Source: Candidatus Woesearchaeota archaeon (GTDB lineage Archaea > Nanobdellota > Nanobdellia > Woesearchaeales > JAAOYA01). Taken from it: 42,423 nt of DNA. The stretch covers positions 1 to 42,423 of the forward strand of contig JAAOYA010000011.1 of the NCBI GenBank assembly GCA_018221105.1, written 5' to 3'. Shown piece by piece: positions 24,139 to 32,629 of the stretch; the stretch's first letter is position 1, and every line of letters starts with the position of its first letter. The notes under the pieces were generated by a model. That model saw nothing but the letters and a program-made list of their open reading frames with translations. It was not told the origin of the DNA and ran no database searches. The position numbers and the translations under genes are program-made.

Positions 24139-24475
24139 TAAATTAGGAGTTATATTGATTCGCAGCACTATGAGTTTAAACCCTGATATTAAAAAGACTC
24201 TTGAATTGTTAAAATTATCAAAAAAGAACAGTCTTGCAATAGTTAGTGACACACCACAATATCGTGGAATGTTGCAAAAAGTCAAAGATTATGTGACTTA
24301 TGGAGAGCTTGATGAAACTTTAATTAAAAGTTTTGATAAACAAAAAATTGTTGGCTTGCACCCGCCACGCGGTGGTTTTGAGCGCAAAGGAATTAAGAAA
24401 AGTTTCACTCAGGGTGGAGCTCTTGGTTATCGCAAAGAAAAAATTAATGATTTAATTAAAAAAATGATGAAGTAA
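24131..24475 (+). CDS. rpl30: Ribosomal protein uL30 (short archaeal form)
   Basis: This 114-residue protein shows the archaeal uL30 start (L-G-V-I-L-I-R-S-T) and the later P-P-R-G-G-F-E-R-K-G-I-K segment. Most archaeal uL30 proteins are around 150 residues, so about 35 residues of the middle are missing. The ATG at 24131 is used because GGAG lies 6 nt upstream and the conserved start begins there. Confidence 0.92.
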   Translation: MSNKLGVILIRSTMSLNPDIKKTLELLKLSKKNSLAIVSDTPQYRGMLQKVKDYVTYGELDETLIKSFDKQKIVGLHPPRGGFERKGIKKSFTQGGALGYRKEKINDLIKKMMK

Positions 24476-24476
24476 A

Positions 24477-24947
24477 ATGGTAAACAATATTAGATCAAAA
24501 AGCAGTCGGCACCGTGGAACTAAAACGCACAGTGGTGGCGCTATGAAAAAACGTCGTGGTGCTGGAAACCGTGGCGGTCGCGGCAACGCTGGTAGTGGTA
24601 AACGCGGTGATGCTAGAAAACCATTATTTCAAAAAATTGGTCGCAAATGGGGTCGTAATGGTTTTAAAAATCCTACAACTAAAAAAGTCAGCACTATAAC
24701 TGTCAAGGATTTAGACTTGAAAGCTGAAAGTTTAGGAACAACAGAAGGAAAGTTTATTATTATTGACTTGTCAAAAAAAGGTATTGATAAGGTTTTAGCT
24801 ACTGGTAAAGTAACTAAACCATTAAAAGTTACTGTAAATGTTATTGTTAGCAGAGCTAAAGAAAAGATTGTTGCTGCTGGCGGACAAGTAATAGAATTGC
24901 AAGAAACAAAAAAAGAAGAAGTTGATAGCGAACAACCAACAGACTAA
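24477..24947 (+). CDS. rpl15: Ribosomal protein uL15
   Basis: This 156-residue assembly protein has the Gly/Arg-rich N-terminus (K-R-R-G-A-G-N-R-G-G-R-G-N-A-G-S-G-K-R). The C-terminal domain has V-T-K-P-L-K-V-T-V-N-V-I-V-S-R-A-K-E-K-I. It lies 1 nt after uL30, in the standard place before secY. Confidence 0.95.
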   Translation: MVNNIRSKSSRHRGTKTHSGGAMKKRRGAGNRGGRGNAGSGKRGDARKPLFQKIGRKWGRNGFKNPTTKKVSTITVKDLDLKAESLGTTEGKFIIIDLSKKGIDKVLATGKVTKPLKVTVNVIVSRAKEKIVAAGGQVIELQETKKEEVDSEQPTD

Positions 24948-24969
24948 GTTCGCCTTTTAGAGGTCTACA

Positions 24970-26361
24970 ATGTCGTTTTATGACAAACTAATACAAAATC
25001 TTCCTGAAGTAGTGGGGCCTACGCAGAAACGTTTAGGCTTTAAAGAAAAACTTAAGTGGACTCTTATAATTCTAGTTATATTTTTTGTTTTAGGCCTTGT
25101 GCCACTTTTTGGAATGGGACAAAGCCAACTTGACAATTTTGAAAACCTCAGTCTTATTTTAGGGGCTAGTTTTGGCTCTATAATATCTTTGGGAATAGGG
25201 CCTTTGGTCACAGCGTCTATTGTATTGCAATTATTGAATGGTGCTGGTATTGTAAAGTTTGATCTTACAAGTTCAGAGGGTAAAATTCGTTTTCAAGGAA
25301 CTCAAAAACTCATGAGTTTATTTTTTATAATTTTTGAAGCTATTATTTATGTTTTCATGGGCGGTTTACCTCCTCCTGTTGAATTTGTTGGAACACCGTT
25401 TTATTTTCCACTGCAATTAATTATCGTGTTTCAATTAATCCTTGGCGGTATTCTAATATTGTTCATGGATGAAACTGTTTCAAAGTGGGGTATTGGAAAA
25501 AGCGGCATTAGCTTGTTTATTGCAGCCGGGGTGTCATTGCAATTGTTTACTAGAATTATATCACCTTTGCCATCACCGACAAACCCTGAAATTCCTGTTG
25601 GCGCACTACCATGGCTTTTTAAGGCATTATCTATAAATGATGATCTTGGAGCGCTTTTAGCATTAGCTGCTATAATCGCAACTGTTATTGTTTTTGTAAT
25701 GGCGGTGTACTCTCAGGCTATGAAAGTAGAAATACCATTATCTTTTGGTAGGGTTCGCGGTTATGGTATACGCTGGCCACTAAAATTTATTTACACTTCA
25801 AATATTCCTGTCATTTTGGTTGCTGCACTGCTCGCCAATGTTCAATTGTGGGCACGGCTTTTGCAAAATTGGGGTCACCCCTTTTTGGGAACTTTCAATG
25901 GTAATATTCCAGCTAGTGGTTTTGTACAATGGGTTTACCCGCCAAATCTTGTTGAAAAAGCTTTTACTGGAACTTTAAACTTTTTAGATATTGGTCATGG
26001 AGCTGTTTACATGCTTTTTATGCTGGCAGGCTGCGTGCTTTTTAGTTATTTTTGGGTTCAAACAAGTGGAATGGATGCTAAAAGTCAGGCAAAACAAATT
26101 ATGGCTAGTGGATTGCAAGTTCCAGGATTTCGAAAGGACCCTCGTGTGATGGAGCGATTACTTGATCGTTATATTGGACCATTGACTATTCTTGGCGGGC
26201 TAGCCATAGGTATTTTGGCTGGAATGGCTGATTTATTAGGAGCTTTAGCTAATGGTACTAGCATTTTGCTTGCCGTGATGATTATTTACCAGTTTTATGA
26301 AGAAATTGCAAAAGAGCATTTGATGGATTTGAATCCTGCAATGCGAAAGTTTATGGAATAA
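24970..26361 (+). CDS. secY: Preprotein translocase subunit SecY
   Basis: This 463-residue pore-forming subunit of the Sec translocon has about ten membrane helices. It carries the family segments G-S-I-I-S-L-G-I-G-P-L-V-T-A-S-I-V (plug region), W-G-I-G-K-S-G-I-S-L-F, and the cytosolic loop P-L-S-F-G-R-V-R-G-Y-G. GAGGT lies 5 nt upstream of the ATG (24960-24964). It is followed after 1 nt by an insertase gene, so the two membrane-insertion routes are probably co-expressed with the ribosomal proteins. Confidence 0.97.
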   Translation: MSFYDKLIQNLPEVVGPTQKRLGFKEKLKWTLIILVIFFVLGLVPLFGMGQSQLDNFENLSLILGASFGSIISLGIGPLVTASIVLQLLNGAGIVKFDLTSSEGKIRFQGTQKLMSLFFIIFEAIIYVFMGGLPPPVEFVGTPFYFPLQLIIVFQLILGGILILFMDETVSKWGIGKSGISLFIAAGVSLQLFTRIISPLPSPTNPEIPVGALPWLFKALSINDDLGALLALAAIIATVIVFVMAVYSQAMKVEIPLSFGRVRGYGIRWPLKFIYTSNIPVILVAALLANVQLWARLLQNWGHPFLGTFNGNIPASGFVQWVYPPNLVEKAFTGTLNFLDIGHGAVYMLFMLAGCVLFSYFWVQTSGMDAKSQAKQIMASGLQVPGFRKDPRVMERLLDRYIGPLTILGGLAIGILAGMADLLGALANGTSILLAVMIIYQFYEEIAKEHLMDLNPAMRKFME

Positions 26362-26362
26362 A

Positions 26363-27184
26363 ATGGGATTGTTTAACATGTTGGATCCGCTGCTTGATGG
26401 AGCCATGGGCTTTTTGTTAAAACTCTCACCACTTGCTGGTCTTGTGGTGGTTTCTCTTGTTATGACTTTGTTTATAACTCTTATTTACAAGTTCACAACA
26501 GATCAAGTTTTACTAAAAGAATTAAAAGAGAATCAGAAAAAAGTTCAGGCTGAGATGCGAAAGCATAAGGACAATCCAAAAAAGGTTATGGAATTGCAAA
26601 AGAAAGCTTTTGCTGCAAGTGGTGTGATAATGCGCCAATCGATGAAGTCTATGATTTACACTTTTATTCCAATAATTATTTTGTTTGGTTGGGTTAGCGC
26701 GCACTTTGCTTACACTCCTATTAGTGTTGGCGATAATTTTAGTGTTATGGCTAATTTAGAGCGTGGAGCACAAGGAACAGTTAGCATTGTCGTGCCTGAA
26801 GGCTTATCAGTTTTGAGCGCTCAAAGTATTAACATCACTGATGGTCGTGTTGGATGGTTACTAATAGCTGATAATCCTGGCGATTACCAGGTTAGTTTTG
26901 AATACGTCAATGACATTGTCACTAAACGAGTTGTTGTTGAGGGCGAGCGTGGTTACTTGAAAAACATTAAGACTAAAAGAACATTTATTGAATTTGTCTA
27001 CGGTTCGCGAGAGGAAAGTATTGCGAAAAGCTCTTCTTTTAAACAAATTATTGTTGGTTATCAAAAATTAAAGCCTTGGGGGTCTTTTAGCTTGTTTGGT
27101 TACAAGCCAGGATGGCTTTTCACATACATAATATTCTCAATAATTGGTAGCACTCTTGTTAGAAAATGGTTCAAAGTACACTAA
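26363..27184 (+). CDS. EMC3/YidC-type membrane insertase (Ylp1, DUF106) with an external domain
   Basis: This 273-residue protein belongs to the Oxa1 superfamily member DUF106 (EMC3/TMCO1/Ylp1), which inserts small membrane proteins co-translationally. Helix 1 is at about 23-43. A cytosolic Lys/Gln-rich coiled coil follows (about 48-93), then helix 2 (about 97-116) and helix 3 (about 250-270), ending in L-V-R-K-W-F. Between helices 2 and 3, where relatives have a short loop, there are about 130 residues with beta-sandwich character (G-T-V-S-I-V-V-P-E-G ... I-A-D-N-P-G-D-Y-Q-V-S-F-E-Y). That segment should be extracellular. The stop overlaps the stop of the convergent hjc by 4 nt. Confidence 0.88.
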   Translation: MGLFNMLDPLLDGAMGFLLKLSPLAGLVVVSLVMTLFITLIYKFTTDQVLLKELKENQKKVQAEMRKHKDNPKKVMELQKKAFAASGVIMRQSMKSMIYTFIPIIILFGWVSAHFAYTPISVGDNFSVMANLERGAQGTVSIVVPEGLSVLSAQSINITDGRVGWLLIADNPGDYQVSFEYVNDIVTKRVVVEGERGYLKNIKTKRTFIEFVYGSREESIAKSSSFKQIIVGYQKLKPWGSFSLFGYKPGWLFTYIIFSIIGSTLVRKWFKVH

Positions 27185-27564
27185 TTTATTACTTCTTCAA
27201 ATAATAATCCTTTATTCTTTGCGATCTCTAGTGATGCTAAGTAGTTGTTGTTGGTTTCTTTTAGGTCTTCTGGGCTTATGAAGTACCAATTGTCGCGGTC
27301 AAAGCGTATTGCTACCCATGGTTCTGCTCCAAAGACTTGCGCGAATTCTATTAATTGACCGATTTCTTCTTTTGTTAAGTATTTGCTTATGCTTTTGGTG
27401 GCTTTGCACTCTACTGCTAGTCGTCTGATTTTATTTCCTGCTAGCAAGTCTGGTGCTGGGTGGGAGCTGCTGCCACTGCCTGCTGTTCGCAGGCAAGCCC
27501 AACCGTTTTGCCAGAATATTTTTTGCAGTTCTCGCTCTGCTTTGCTGCCTTTAACTTTTGACAT
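27181..27564 (-). CDS. hjc: Holliday junction resolvase Hjc
   Basis: This 127-residue dimeric nuclease resolves four-way DNA junctions. The catalytic residues of the archaeal Hjc fold are visible: E10 in KAERELQ, D39 in APDLLA, and E52-x-K54 in AVECKAT. The length matches the family (about 120-140). The minus-strand gene lies downstream of rnz and ends in a 4-nt stop-codon overlap with the insertase gene. Confidence 0.95.
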   Translation of the reverse strand: MSKVKGSKAERELQKIFWQNGWACLRTAGSGSSSHPAPDLLAGNKIRRLAVECKATKSISKYLTKEEIGQLIEFAQVFGAEPWVAIRFDRDNWYFISPEDLKETNNNYLASLEIAKNKGLLFEEVIN

Positions 27565-27618
27565 AGAAATTTGTAGTGTTTTGTTGTTTAAAAACTTGGC
27601 GTGCGCTTGTCCAGTGAC

Positions 27619-28518
27619 TTAAACTTTTACTTTTAGAAAATCGTATGCTGCGTATGTGTTTTGAAAGAACGCTCTGGCGTCTTCTTCTATTTCTACAGTG
27701 CTCTTGTAGCGTTGACTGAAATGTGTTAAATATAGTTTTTTTACGTTTGCGTTGTTTGCCACTAGTGTGGCGTCTTTTGTTGTCATGTGCTTGTACTCTT
27801 CAGCTTTTTCTTGCAAGTCACTCTTATAGGCTGATTCTGAGACTAAAACATCGGCGTCTTGTGCTAATTCTACCGCGCTAGTGCATACTTGTGTGTCCAT
27901 TACTATTGTTAGCTTCTTGCCTTTTTTTAGTTTTGTAGCTTTTAGTAGTGGTACTGCTTTACCTTTGTACATAATGCTTTGTCCACTAACTAGTTTTTTT
28001 AGGTGTGGGCCGTCTTTTATCTTGTGCTTTTTTAGGTATTCTGTGTCAACTCTTCGCTTGTCTTTTTCAATAATATTATAGCCTAAACATGGGGTGCTGT
28101 GATCTAATAGTGTGCATTCTAGTGCGTAATCTTCTGTTTCAAAAAACCTTTGTACTCCTTTAGGGTTTAATTCTATAACTTCTAAAGCTAGTTTAGTGTC
28201 ATATTGTACTGTTTGTAATAAGTGATCAATTCGTTTTCTAGTGTCTTTTGGCCCAAAAAGTATTATTTTAGGATTTTCATTAAAATTGCCAATTGTTTGA
28301 AACAATCCTATTAGGCCGCTGACGTGATCTCCATGCCAGTGAGTAATGAGTATTTTAGTGATTTTTGAGTGTTTTAGGCCGGCAATGCTCATCTGACGTT
28401 GTGTTCCCTCACCACAATCTACTAGAATTCCTTCGTTTTTATAACTAACAAAAAGGCTTGTTACATTACGATCTTTTGTTGGCACCATACTGCTAGTGCC
28501 TAAAAATGTTAATTGCAT
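27619..28518 (-). CDS. rnz: tRNA 3'-processing endonuclease RNase Z
   Basis: This 299-residue metallo-beta-lactamase-fold enzyme cuts pre-tRNAs after the discriminator base. It has the zinc motif HWHGDH at 60-65, the substrate arm region after about 150, and the later histidine in Y-L-T-H-F-S-Q-R. The length is typical of the short form. It is needed here because tRNA-Trp encodes no CCA. It is divergent from endA, so two tRNA-maturation enzymes flank one promoter region. Confidence 0.95.
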   Translation of the reverse strand: MQLTFLGTSSMVPTKDRNVTSLFVSYKNEGILVDCGEGTQRQMSIAGLKHSKITKILITHWHGDHVSGLIGLFQTIGNFNENPKIILFGPKDTRKRIDHLLQTVQYDTKLALEVIELNPKGVQRFFETEDYALECTLLDHSTPCLGYNIIEKDKRRVDTEYLKKHKIKDGPHLKKLVSGQSIMYKGKAVPLLKATKLKKGKKLTIVMDTQVCTSAVELAQDADVLVSESAYKSDLQEKAEEYKHMTTKDATLVANNANVKKLYLTHFSQRYKSTVEIEEDARAFFQNTYAAYDFLKVKV

Positions 28519-28535
28519 AATATTAATGTTGTAAA

Positions 28536-28551
28536 GTATTATTTAAAAAAG
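28536..28551 (-). promoter_or_regulatory. Promoter of rnz
   Basis: An AT-rich box (CTTTTTTAAATAATAC on the minus strand) lies 18-33 bp before the ATG, consistent with a leaderless transcript. Confidence 0.5.
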
Positions 28552-28570
28552 GCATGGTTTTTAAAAACCC

Positions 28571-28580
28571 TTATAAATAA
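28571..28580 (+). promoter_or_regulatory. Promoter of endA
   Basis: TTATAAATAA, preceded by CC, is a textbook TATA box 20-29 bp before the ATG at 28600. It decides the start: the longer in-frame ORF from 28513 would begin upstream of the promoter. Confidence 0.65.
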
Positions 28581-28599
28581 AAATCGTTACTCTGTTTTT

Positions 28600-29133
28600 A
28601 TGACTAAAACAATTGTACAAGGCAAAATTTTAGAGAATGCTGTAATCACTGAAGATAGTGATAAGGCTAGAGAATTCTATGCGAAAAGCGTTTTTGGAAA
28701 GCCAGTTAAAAGTGGCAGGATTCAAATGAGTTTAATGGAAGCTTTGTACTTGGTTGATAAAGAAAAGCTTGAAGTTTTGGATGGGCGCAACAAAATAGTT
28801 GATGATGACAAGTTCTTAAAAAAAGCTAAAAAGGTAGAGAAGAATTTTTGGGTTCGCTACCAAGTGTTCAAGGATTTGCGCAATCGTGGTTACGTTGTAA
28901 AAACAGCATTGAAGTTCGGAGCTGACTTTAGAGTCTATGACCGTGGTGTGAAACCTGGTGAGGATCACGCAAAATGGGTAGTTTATCCTGTGCACGAGTC
29001 AGAAGTTAACACTTGGTACGGTTTTAGCGCGAAAAATAGAGTGGCTCATTCAACTAAGAAAAGGTTGCTTATTGGTATTGTTGACGCTGAAGGTGACGTG
29101 ACATACTATGAGATTAAGTGGGTCAGGCCATAA
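28600..29133 (+). CDS. endA: tRNA-splicing endonuclease EndA
   Basis: This 177-residue enzyme cuts bulge-helix-bulge introns such as the one in tRNA-Trp here. The catalytic triad is Y113 (R-V-Y-D-R-G), H123 (E-D-H-A-K-W) and K154 (S-T-K-K-R-L-L). The length and triad spacing match the homotetrameric Methanocaldococcus type rather than the fused or two-subunit forms. The predicted start gives a leaderless mRNA. Confidence 0.95.
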   Translation: MTKTIVQGKILENAVITEDSDKAREFYAKSVFGKPVKSGRIQMSLMEALYLVDKEKLEVLDGRNKIVDDDKFLKKAKKVEKNFWVRYQVFKDLRNRGYVVKTALKFGADFRVYDRGVKPGEDHAKWVVYPVHESEVNTWYGFSAKNRVAHSTKKRLLIGIVDAEGDVTYYEIKWVRP

Positions 29134-29166
29134 AGTATTAAAAATAGTAAAACTTTGGCACAATCT

Positions 29167-30063
29167 ATGAGTGATAAAGACAAAATATTACAACTGGTTC
29201 GCCAAAGAGGACCGTTACTGCCAATAGATATTAGCAAAGCTTTAGGCATGACTACAATATTCTCATCAGCTTACTTGTCTGAATTAGTAGATTCGAAAGT
29301 TTTACGCTTATCAAGTGTTAAAGTAGGAAGCTCGCCATTATACTATGCTCCAGGACAAGAGCACAAACTACAAAATTATAAGAGCAAACTGCACGAAAAA
29401 GAACAATTAACTTATGAAATATTAAAAAAAGAAGGAGTGTTGCGCGATGAAGGATTATCAACACTTAATCGTGTTGCTTTGCGCCAAATTAAAGATTTTG
29501 CAATACCATTAGAAGTACAATACGGTGAAGTAACTGAATTATTTTTTAAGTGGTACATGCTAGATGACAACACTGCTAGTGAAAAAATCAAAAAGATTTT
29601 AGCTCCACTAACTTCGAAGCCCGCTCCTGTGCCTGAAAAGCCAAAAGAAGTTGTTCAAAAACCCTCAGTTGTACAAGAAAAGCCAGAAGCGCCAAAGCCA
29701 AAACCTGCTCCTGTTGTTGCTGAGCCTAAAATTTTTAAGGACACTACAAAAACTGATGATTTTAGTGACCAACTTAAAAACTATTTTGCTCAAAAAAACA
29801 TTAAGATTGTCGAGCGAGATATCATTCGCAAAAACTCAGAAATCGATTATGTGTTGTTAATGCCAACAGCTATTGGCAGTGTGGAATATTATTGTAAAGC
29901 TAAAAGCAAGAAAAAAAATAATGATGGTGATTTGAGCGTTGCATACCTGCAAGGGCAAATGAAAAAATTACCGACAATCTTTTTGACAACTGGCGAAATC
30001 ACAAAAAAAGCACTTGAGAAAAGTAAGCAAGAATTTAAGGGAATGGTAATAAAACAGATATAA
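29167..30063 (+). CDS. Unrecognised protein: winged helix plus restriction-endonuclease-like fold
   Basis: This 298-residue protein was not matched to a named family. Residues about 1-63 form a winged helix (I-D-I-S-K-A-L-G-M-T as the first helix-turn-helix, then S-S-A-Y-L-S-E-L-V). About 64-135 is helical. A Pro/Lys/Val-rich linker spans about 136-180. Residues 185-298 look like a PD-(D/E)xK nuclease fold: D217 in S-E-I-D-Y-V-L-L, then E230-Y-Y-C-K234, and a helix with Q-x-K-K-L-P-T-I-F-L-T-T-G-E-I-T-K-K-A typical of Mrr-like domains. The normal E-x-K is disturbed, because Y232 sits where the acidic residue is expected. It may therefore bind DNA or RNA without cutting. I use the ATG at 29167, not the upstream TTG. 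It lies between endA and fen1, 1 nt before the latter. Confidence 0.6.
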   Translation: MSDKDKILQLVRQRGPLLPIDISKALGMTTIFSSAYLSELVDSKVLRLSSVKVGSSPLYYAPGQEHKLQNYKSKLHEKEQLTYEILKKEGVLRDEGLSTLNRVALRQIKDFAIPLEVQYGEVTELFFKWYMLDDNTASEKIKKILAPLTSKPAPVPEKPKEVVQKPSVVQEKPEAPKPKPAPVVAEPKIFKDTTKTDDFSDQLKNYFAQKNIKIVERDIIRKNSEIDYVLLMPTAIGSVEYYCKAKSKKKNNDGDLSVAYLQGQMKKLPTIFLTTGEITKKALEKSKQEFKGMVIKQI

Positions 30064-30064
30064 A

Positions 30065-31096
30065 ATGGGAGTTAACATCAAAGACTTATTGAGTCGCAAA
30101 GAAATAGAGATTAATGACTTGAAAAATAAGCCATTAGCAATAGACGCTTTTAACATATTGTATCAATTCTTGACTACTATTCGCCAACGTGACGGTAGTT
30201 TATTGACAGACTCTCAAGGGCGTGTTACAAGTCATTTGACAGGACTTTTTAATCGCTCTGTAAAACTAATGAGTCAAGGATTAAAACTATGCTATGTGTT
30301 TGATGGAATAGTACCAGATTTAAAAAAAGCTGAACGTGAAAGACGCAAAAAACTAAAACTTGAAGCTGCTCAAAAATATGTTGAAGCAGTAGACGCTGAA
30401 GATTTAGAAGCTATGAAAAAATATGCTGCGCGCACTACAAAGTTAGAACCTGAAATGGTTGATGAAGCAAAAGAATTAGTAGAGGCTCTTGGCTTGCCAA
30501 TAGTACAAGCGCCGTCTGAGGGCGAAGCGCAAGCAGCCTATATGACACGAAATGATGACGTTTGGGCAACAGTAAGCCAAGACTATGACAGCCTACTGTT
30601 TGGCTCTACAAGAACAATTCACAATCTAACGATTAGTGAGCGAAAAAAACAAAAAGGAGCATTGTCATATGGCACTGTAAAACCAGAAATAATAGGATTA
30701 TCTGAAACTCTTAATAATATTGGTGTTGATCAAGAACAACTAATAGTTCTAGGGTTGCTCGTTGGTACTGATTATAATATTGGCGGCATCAAAGGAATAG
30801 GACCAAAAAATGCTTTAAAATTATTAAAAGAGTTTGGCAATGACTTTGAAGGACTTTTTAAAAAGGTTGAGTGGGATAAACAATTTGATTTTTCTTGGAG
30901 GACTGTTTTTGACTTGATTAAAAACATGCCAGTAAAAAAAGATTACAAACTAGAGTGGAAAATGCCTGATATTGAAAAAATCAAGCAATTATTAGTTGAC
31001 AAATACGATTTTAACGAAGAAAGAGTAATGTCACAACTTGACAAACTAAAAATCGAGCAAGAACAAAGACAACAAAAAACACTAGGCGAATTCTAA
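30065..31096 (+). CDS. fen: Flap endonuclease FEN1
   Basis: This 343-residue structure-specific nuclease removes 5' flaps during Okazaki-fragment maturation and repair. Active-site acidic residues are D27, D80, E152 and E154 (A-P-S-E-G-E-A), and D173 and D175 (Q-D-Y-D-S). The helix-hairpin-helix is G-I-K-G-I-G-P-K-N-A. The C-terminus ends in Q-K-T-L-G-E-F, a PCNA-interacting motif with one rather than two terminal aromatics. It starts 1 nt after the winged-helix/nuclease-fold gene, so the two are probably one transcript. Confidence 0.96.
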   Translation: MGVNIKDLLSRKEIEINDLKNKPLAIDAFNILYQFLTTIRQRDGSLLTDSQGRVTSHLTGLFNRSVKLMSQGLKLCYVFDGIVPDLKKAERERRKKLKLEAAQKYVEAVDAEDLEAMKKYAARTTKLEPEMVDEAKELVEALGLPIVQAPSEGEAQAAYMTRNDDVWATVSQDYDSLLFGSTRTIHNLTISERKKQKGALSYGTVKPEIIGLSETLNNIGVDQEQLIVLGLLVGTDYNIGGIKGIGPKNALKLLKEFGNDFEGLFKKVEWDKQFDFSWRTVFDLIKNMPVKKDYKLEWKMPDIEKIKQLLVDKYDFNEERVMSQLDKLKIEQEQRQQKTLGEF

Positions 31097-31109
31097 TAGT
31101 ATACCAAAA

Positions 31110-31121
31110 AATATATATTTA
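31110..31121 (+). promoter_or_regulatory. Promoter of the DUF2284 gene
   Basis: The stretch 31097-31141 is almost all A/T. ATATATATTTAA (31110-31121), 21-32 bp before the ATG, is the likely TATA box. Confidence 0.45.
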
Positions 31122-31141
31122 AGAATATATTACTATTTTTT

Positions 31142-31765
31142 ATGCACGCCAAATTACTGTTTGTTAAAACCCCAAAACACAAACTAACAATTGAGTACGA
31201 CCACGCGTTTGTACAATCAAAAGATGTTATTGTAAAAAAAACTTTATTTGAAAAAATGTGCTTACAAGGTTGCAGTAATTACAACAACAAATACTCATGC
31301 CCAGCACTATCACCAAACTTTAAAGAATACACAAAAGAGCACGACAAATTATTCATTCTAATGATGTCAATGAATCTTAATCAATTACTAGATTATAAAG
31401 AATATTTGAAACTACAATTAGGTAATAGTGTTTTAAAATCACAAGTTGAAAAACTCATGCGCTCACTAGAAAAAAAGTATAATACAAAGTTTTTGAGCAC
31501 TGGTTCTTGTCGATTATGCAAGCCATGCAAGAAAAAAAACAGTCTTCCTTGCAAACACCCGACAAAAATGCGTTTTAGCCTTGAAGCACTAGGAGTTGAT
31601 TGTGATTATTTAACAACAACGCTTTTCAACAAACCACTATTATGGTACAAAAACAAAAAAGCTCCAACATATACGTTAGTGGTTTGCGCGCTGCCATTAA
31701 AAACATCAATTGACGAAAAAGAAGTTATTTTAGCTGCTGAAAACTTATTGGCTAAAACTTTATAA
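31142..31765 (+). CDS. DUF2284 predicted Fe-S/metal-binding protein
   Basis: This 207-residue protein matches DUF2284 (COG5423). C40, C44 and C53 occur in a ferredoxin-like N-terminal pattern ending S-C-P-A-L. A CxxCxxC cluster at C123, C126 and C129, with C137 and then C154, is the probable [4Fe-4S] site. The function of the family is unknown; a redox role is inferred only from the cysteines. It stands alone between fen1 and trm5. Confidence 0.85.
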   Translation: MHAKLLFVKTPKHKLTIEYDHAFVQSKDVIVKKTLFEKMCLQGCSNYNNKYSCPALSPNFKEYTKEHDKLFILMMSMNLNQLLDYKEYLKLQLGNSVLKSQVEKLMRSLEKKYNTKFLSTGSCRLCKPCKKKNSLPCKHPTKMRFSLEALGVDCDYLTTTLFNKPLLWYKNKKAPTYTLVVCALPLKTSIDEKEVILAAENLLAKTL

Positions 31766-31788
31766 AAAAAACCTTATTCTACACTCTA

Positions 31789-32613
31789 ATGAAGCTAAAA
31801 GAACTATTAAAAGACAAGTTATCAGTTGCCGAATTAGATTTAATGCCGACGTCATTTGATGTAGTAGGAGACATTTTGATATTTGCAGATTTTCCAACTG
31901 AATTAGTTAGTAAACAACAAGTTATTGGTGAGGCAATAATTGCAAAACGCAAAAACGTTAATGTTATTTTGAAAAAAACTGGCGAGTATTCGGGTGAATT
32001 GCGAACACCAGTATTAGAGGTCATTGCTGGCGAGAATCGCAAGGAAACAATTCACAAAGAAAACAATGTCAGATTGAAGTTAGACGTTGAAAAAGTCTAT
32101 TTTAGTGCACGCTCAGCAAACGAACGCTTGAGAATCTCTGAATTAGTTCAAGACGGCGAGAGTGTTTTGGTAATGTTTAGTGGATGCGCACCATTTGTTT
32201 GTGTCATTGCAAAAAATGCCGCACCTTCAAAGGTTATCGGGGTAGAGTTGAACAAAGTTGGTCATGAGTATGGTTTAACAAATGTTAAAATGAACAAATT
32301 AGAAAATGTTGAACTTATTAACGGCGATGTAAAAGAGATTGTTCCTAAACTTGGCGAGAAGTTTGACCGTGTGCTGATGCCACTACCTAAGAGCGCTGAG
32401 GACTTTTTAGACGTTGCTTTGACTGCTGTCAAGAAGGGTTCTATGGTGCACTTTTATGATTTTTTGCAAGAAAAAGAATTCGATCAAGCACGCGAGAAGG
32501 TTTTGAGTGCTTGTAAGCGAAATAATATTAAATGCGAGATTGTTGATGTTGTTAAGTGCGGTCAATACGCCCCGTACACTTTCAGGATTAGTGTTGACTT
32601 CAAAATCGTTTAA
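31789..32613 (+). CDS. tRNA (guanine-37) methyltransferase Trm5, short form
   Basis: This 274-residue SAM-dependent enzyme makes m1G37, which prevents frameshifting. It begins with the D2 domain (L-M-P-T-S-F-D-V-V-G-D-I-L-I). The Rossmann domain has M-F-S-G-C-A-P-F (SAM loop), V-I-G-V-E-L-N (ribose-binding acidic residue) and the catalytic-loop version M-P-L-P-K-S-A. The roughly 60-80-residue D1 domain, which contacts the tRNA elbow in Trm5b, is absent. The position is downstream of the DUF2284 gene, with a 23-nt gap. Confidence 0.9.
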   Translation: MKLKELLKDKLSVAELDLMPTSFDVVGDILIFADFPTELVSKQQVIGEAIIAKRKNVNVILKKTGEYSGELRTPVLEVIAGENRKETIHKENNVRLKLDVEKVYFSARSANERLRISELVQDGESVLVMFSGCAPFVCVIAKNAAPSKVIGVELNKVGHEYGLTNVKMNKLENVELINGDVKEIVPKLGEKFDRVLMPLPKSAEDFLDVALTAVKKGSMVHFYDFLQEKEFDQAREKVLSACKRNNIKCEIVDVVKCGQYAPYTFRISVDFKIV

Positions 32614-32629
32614 ATTACAGGTTTTCCTG

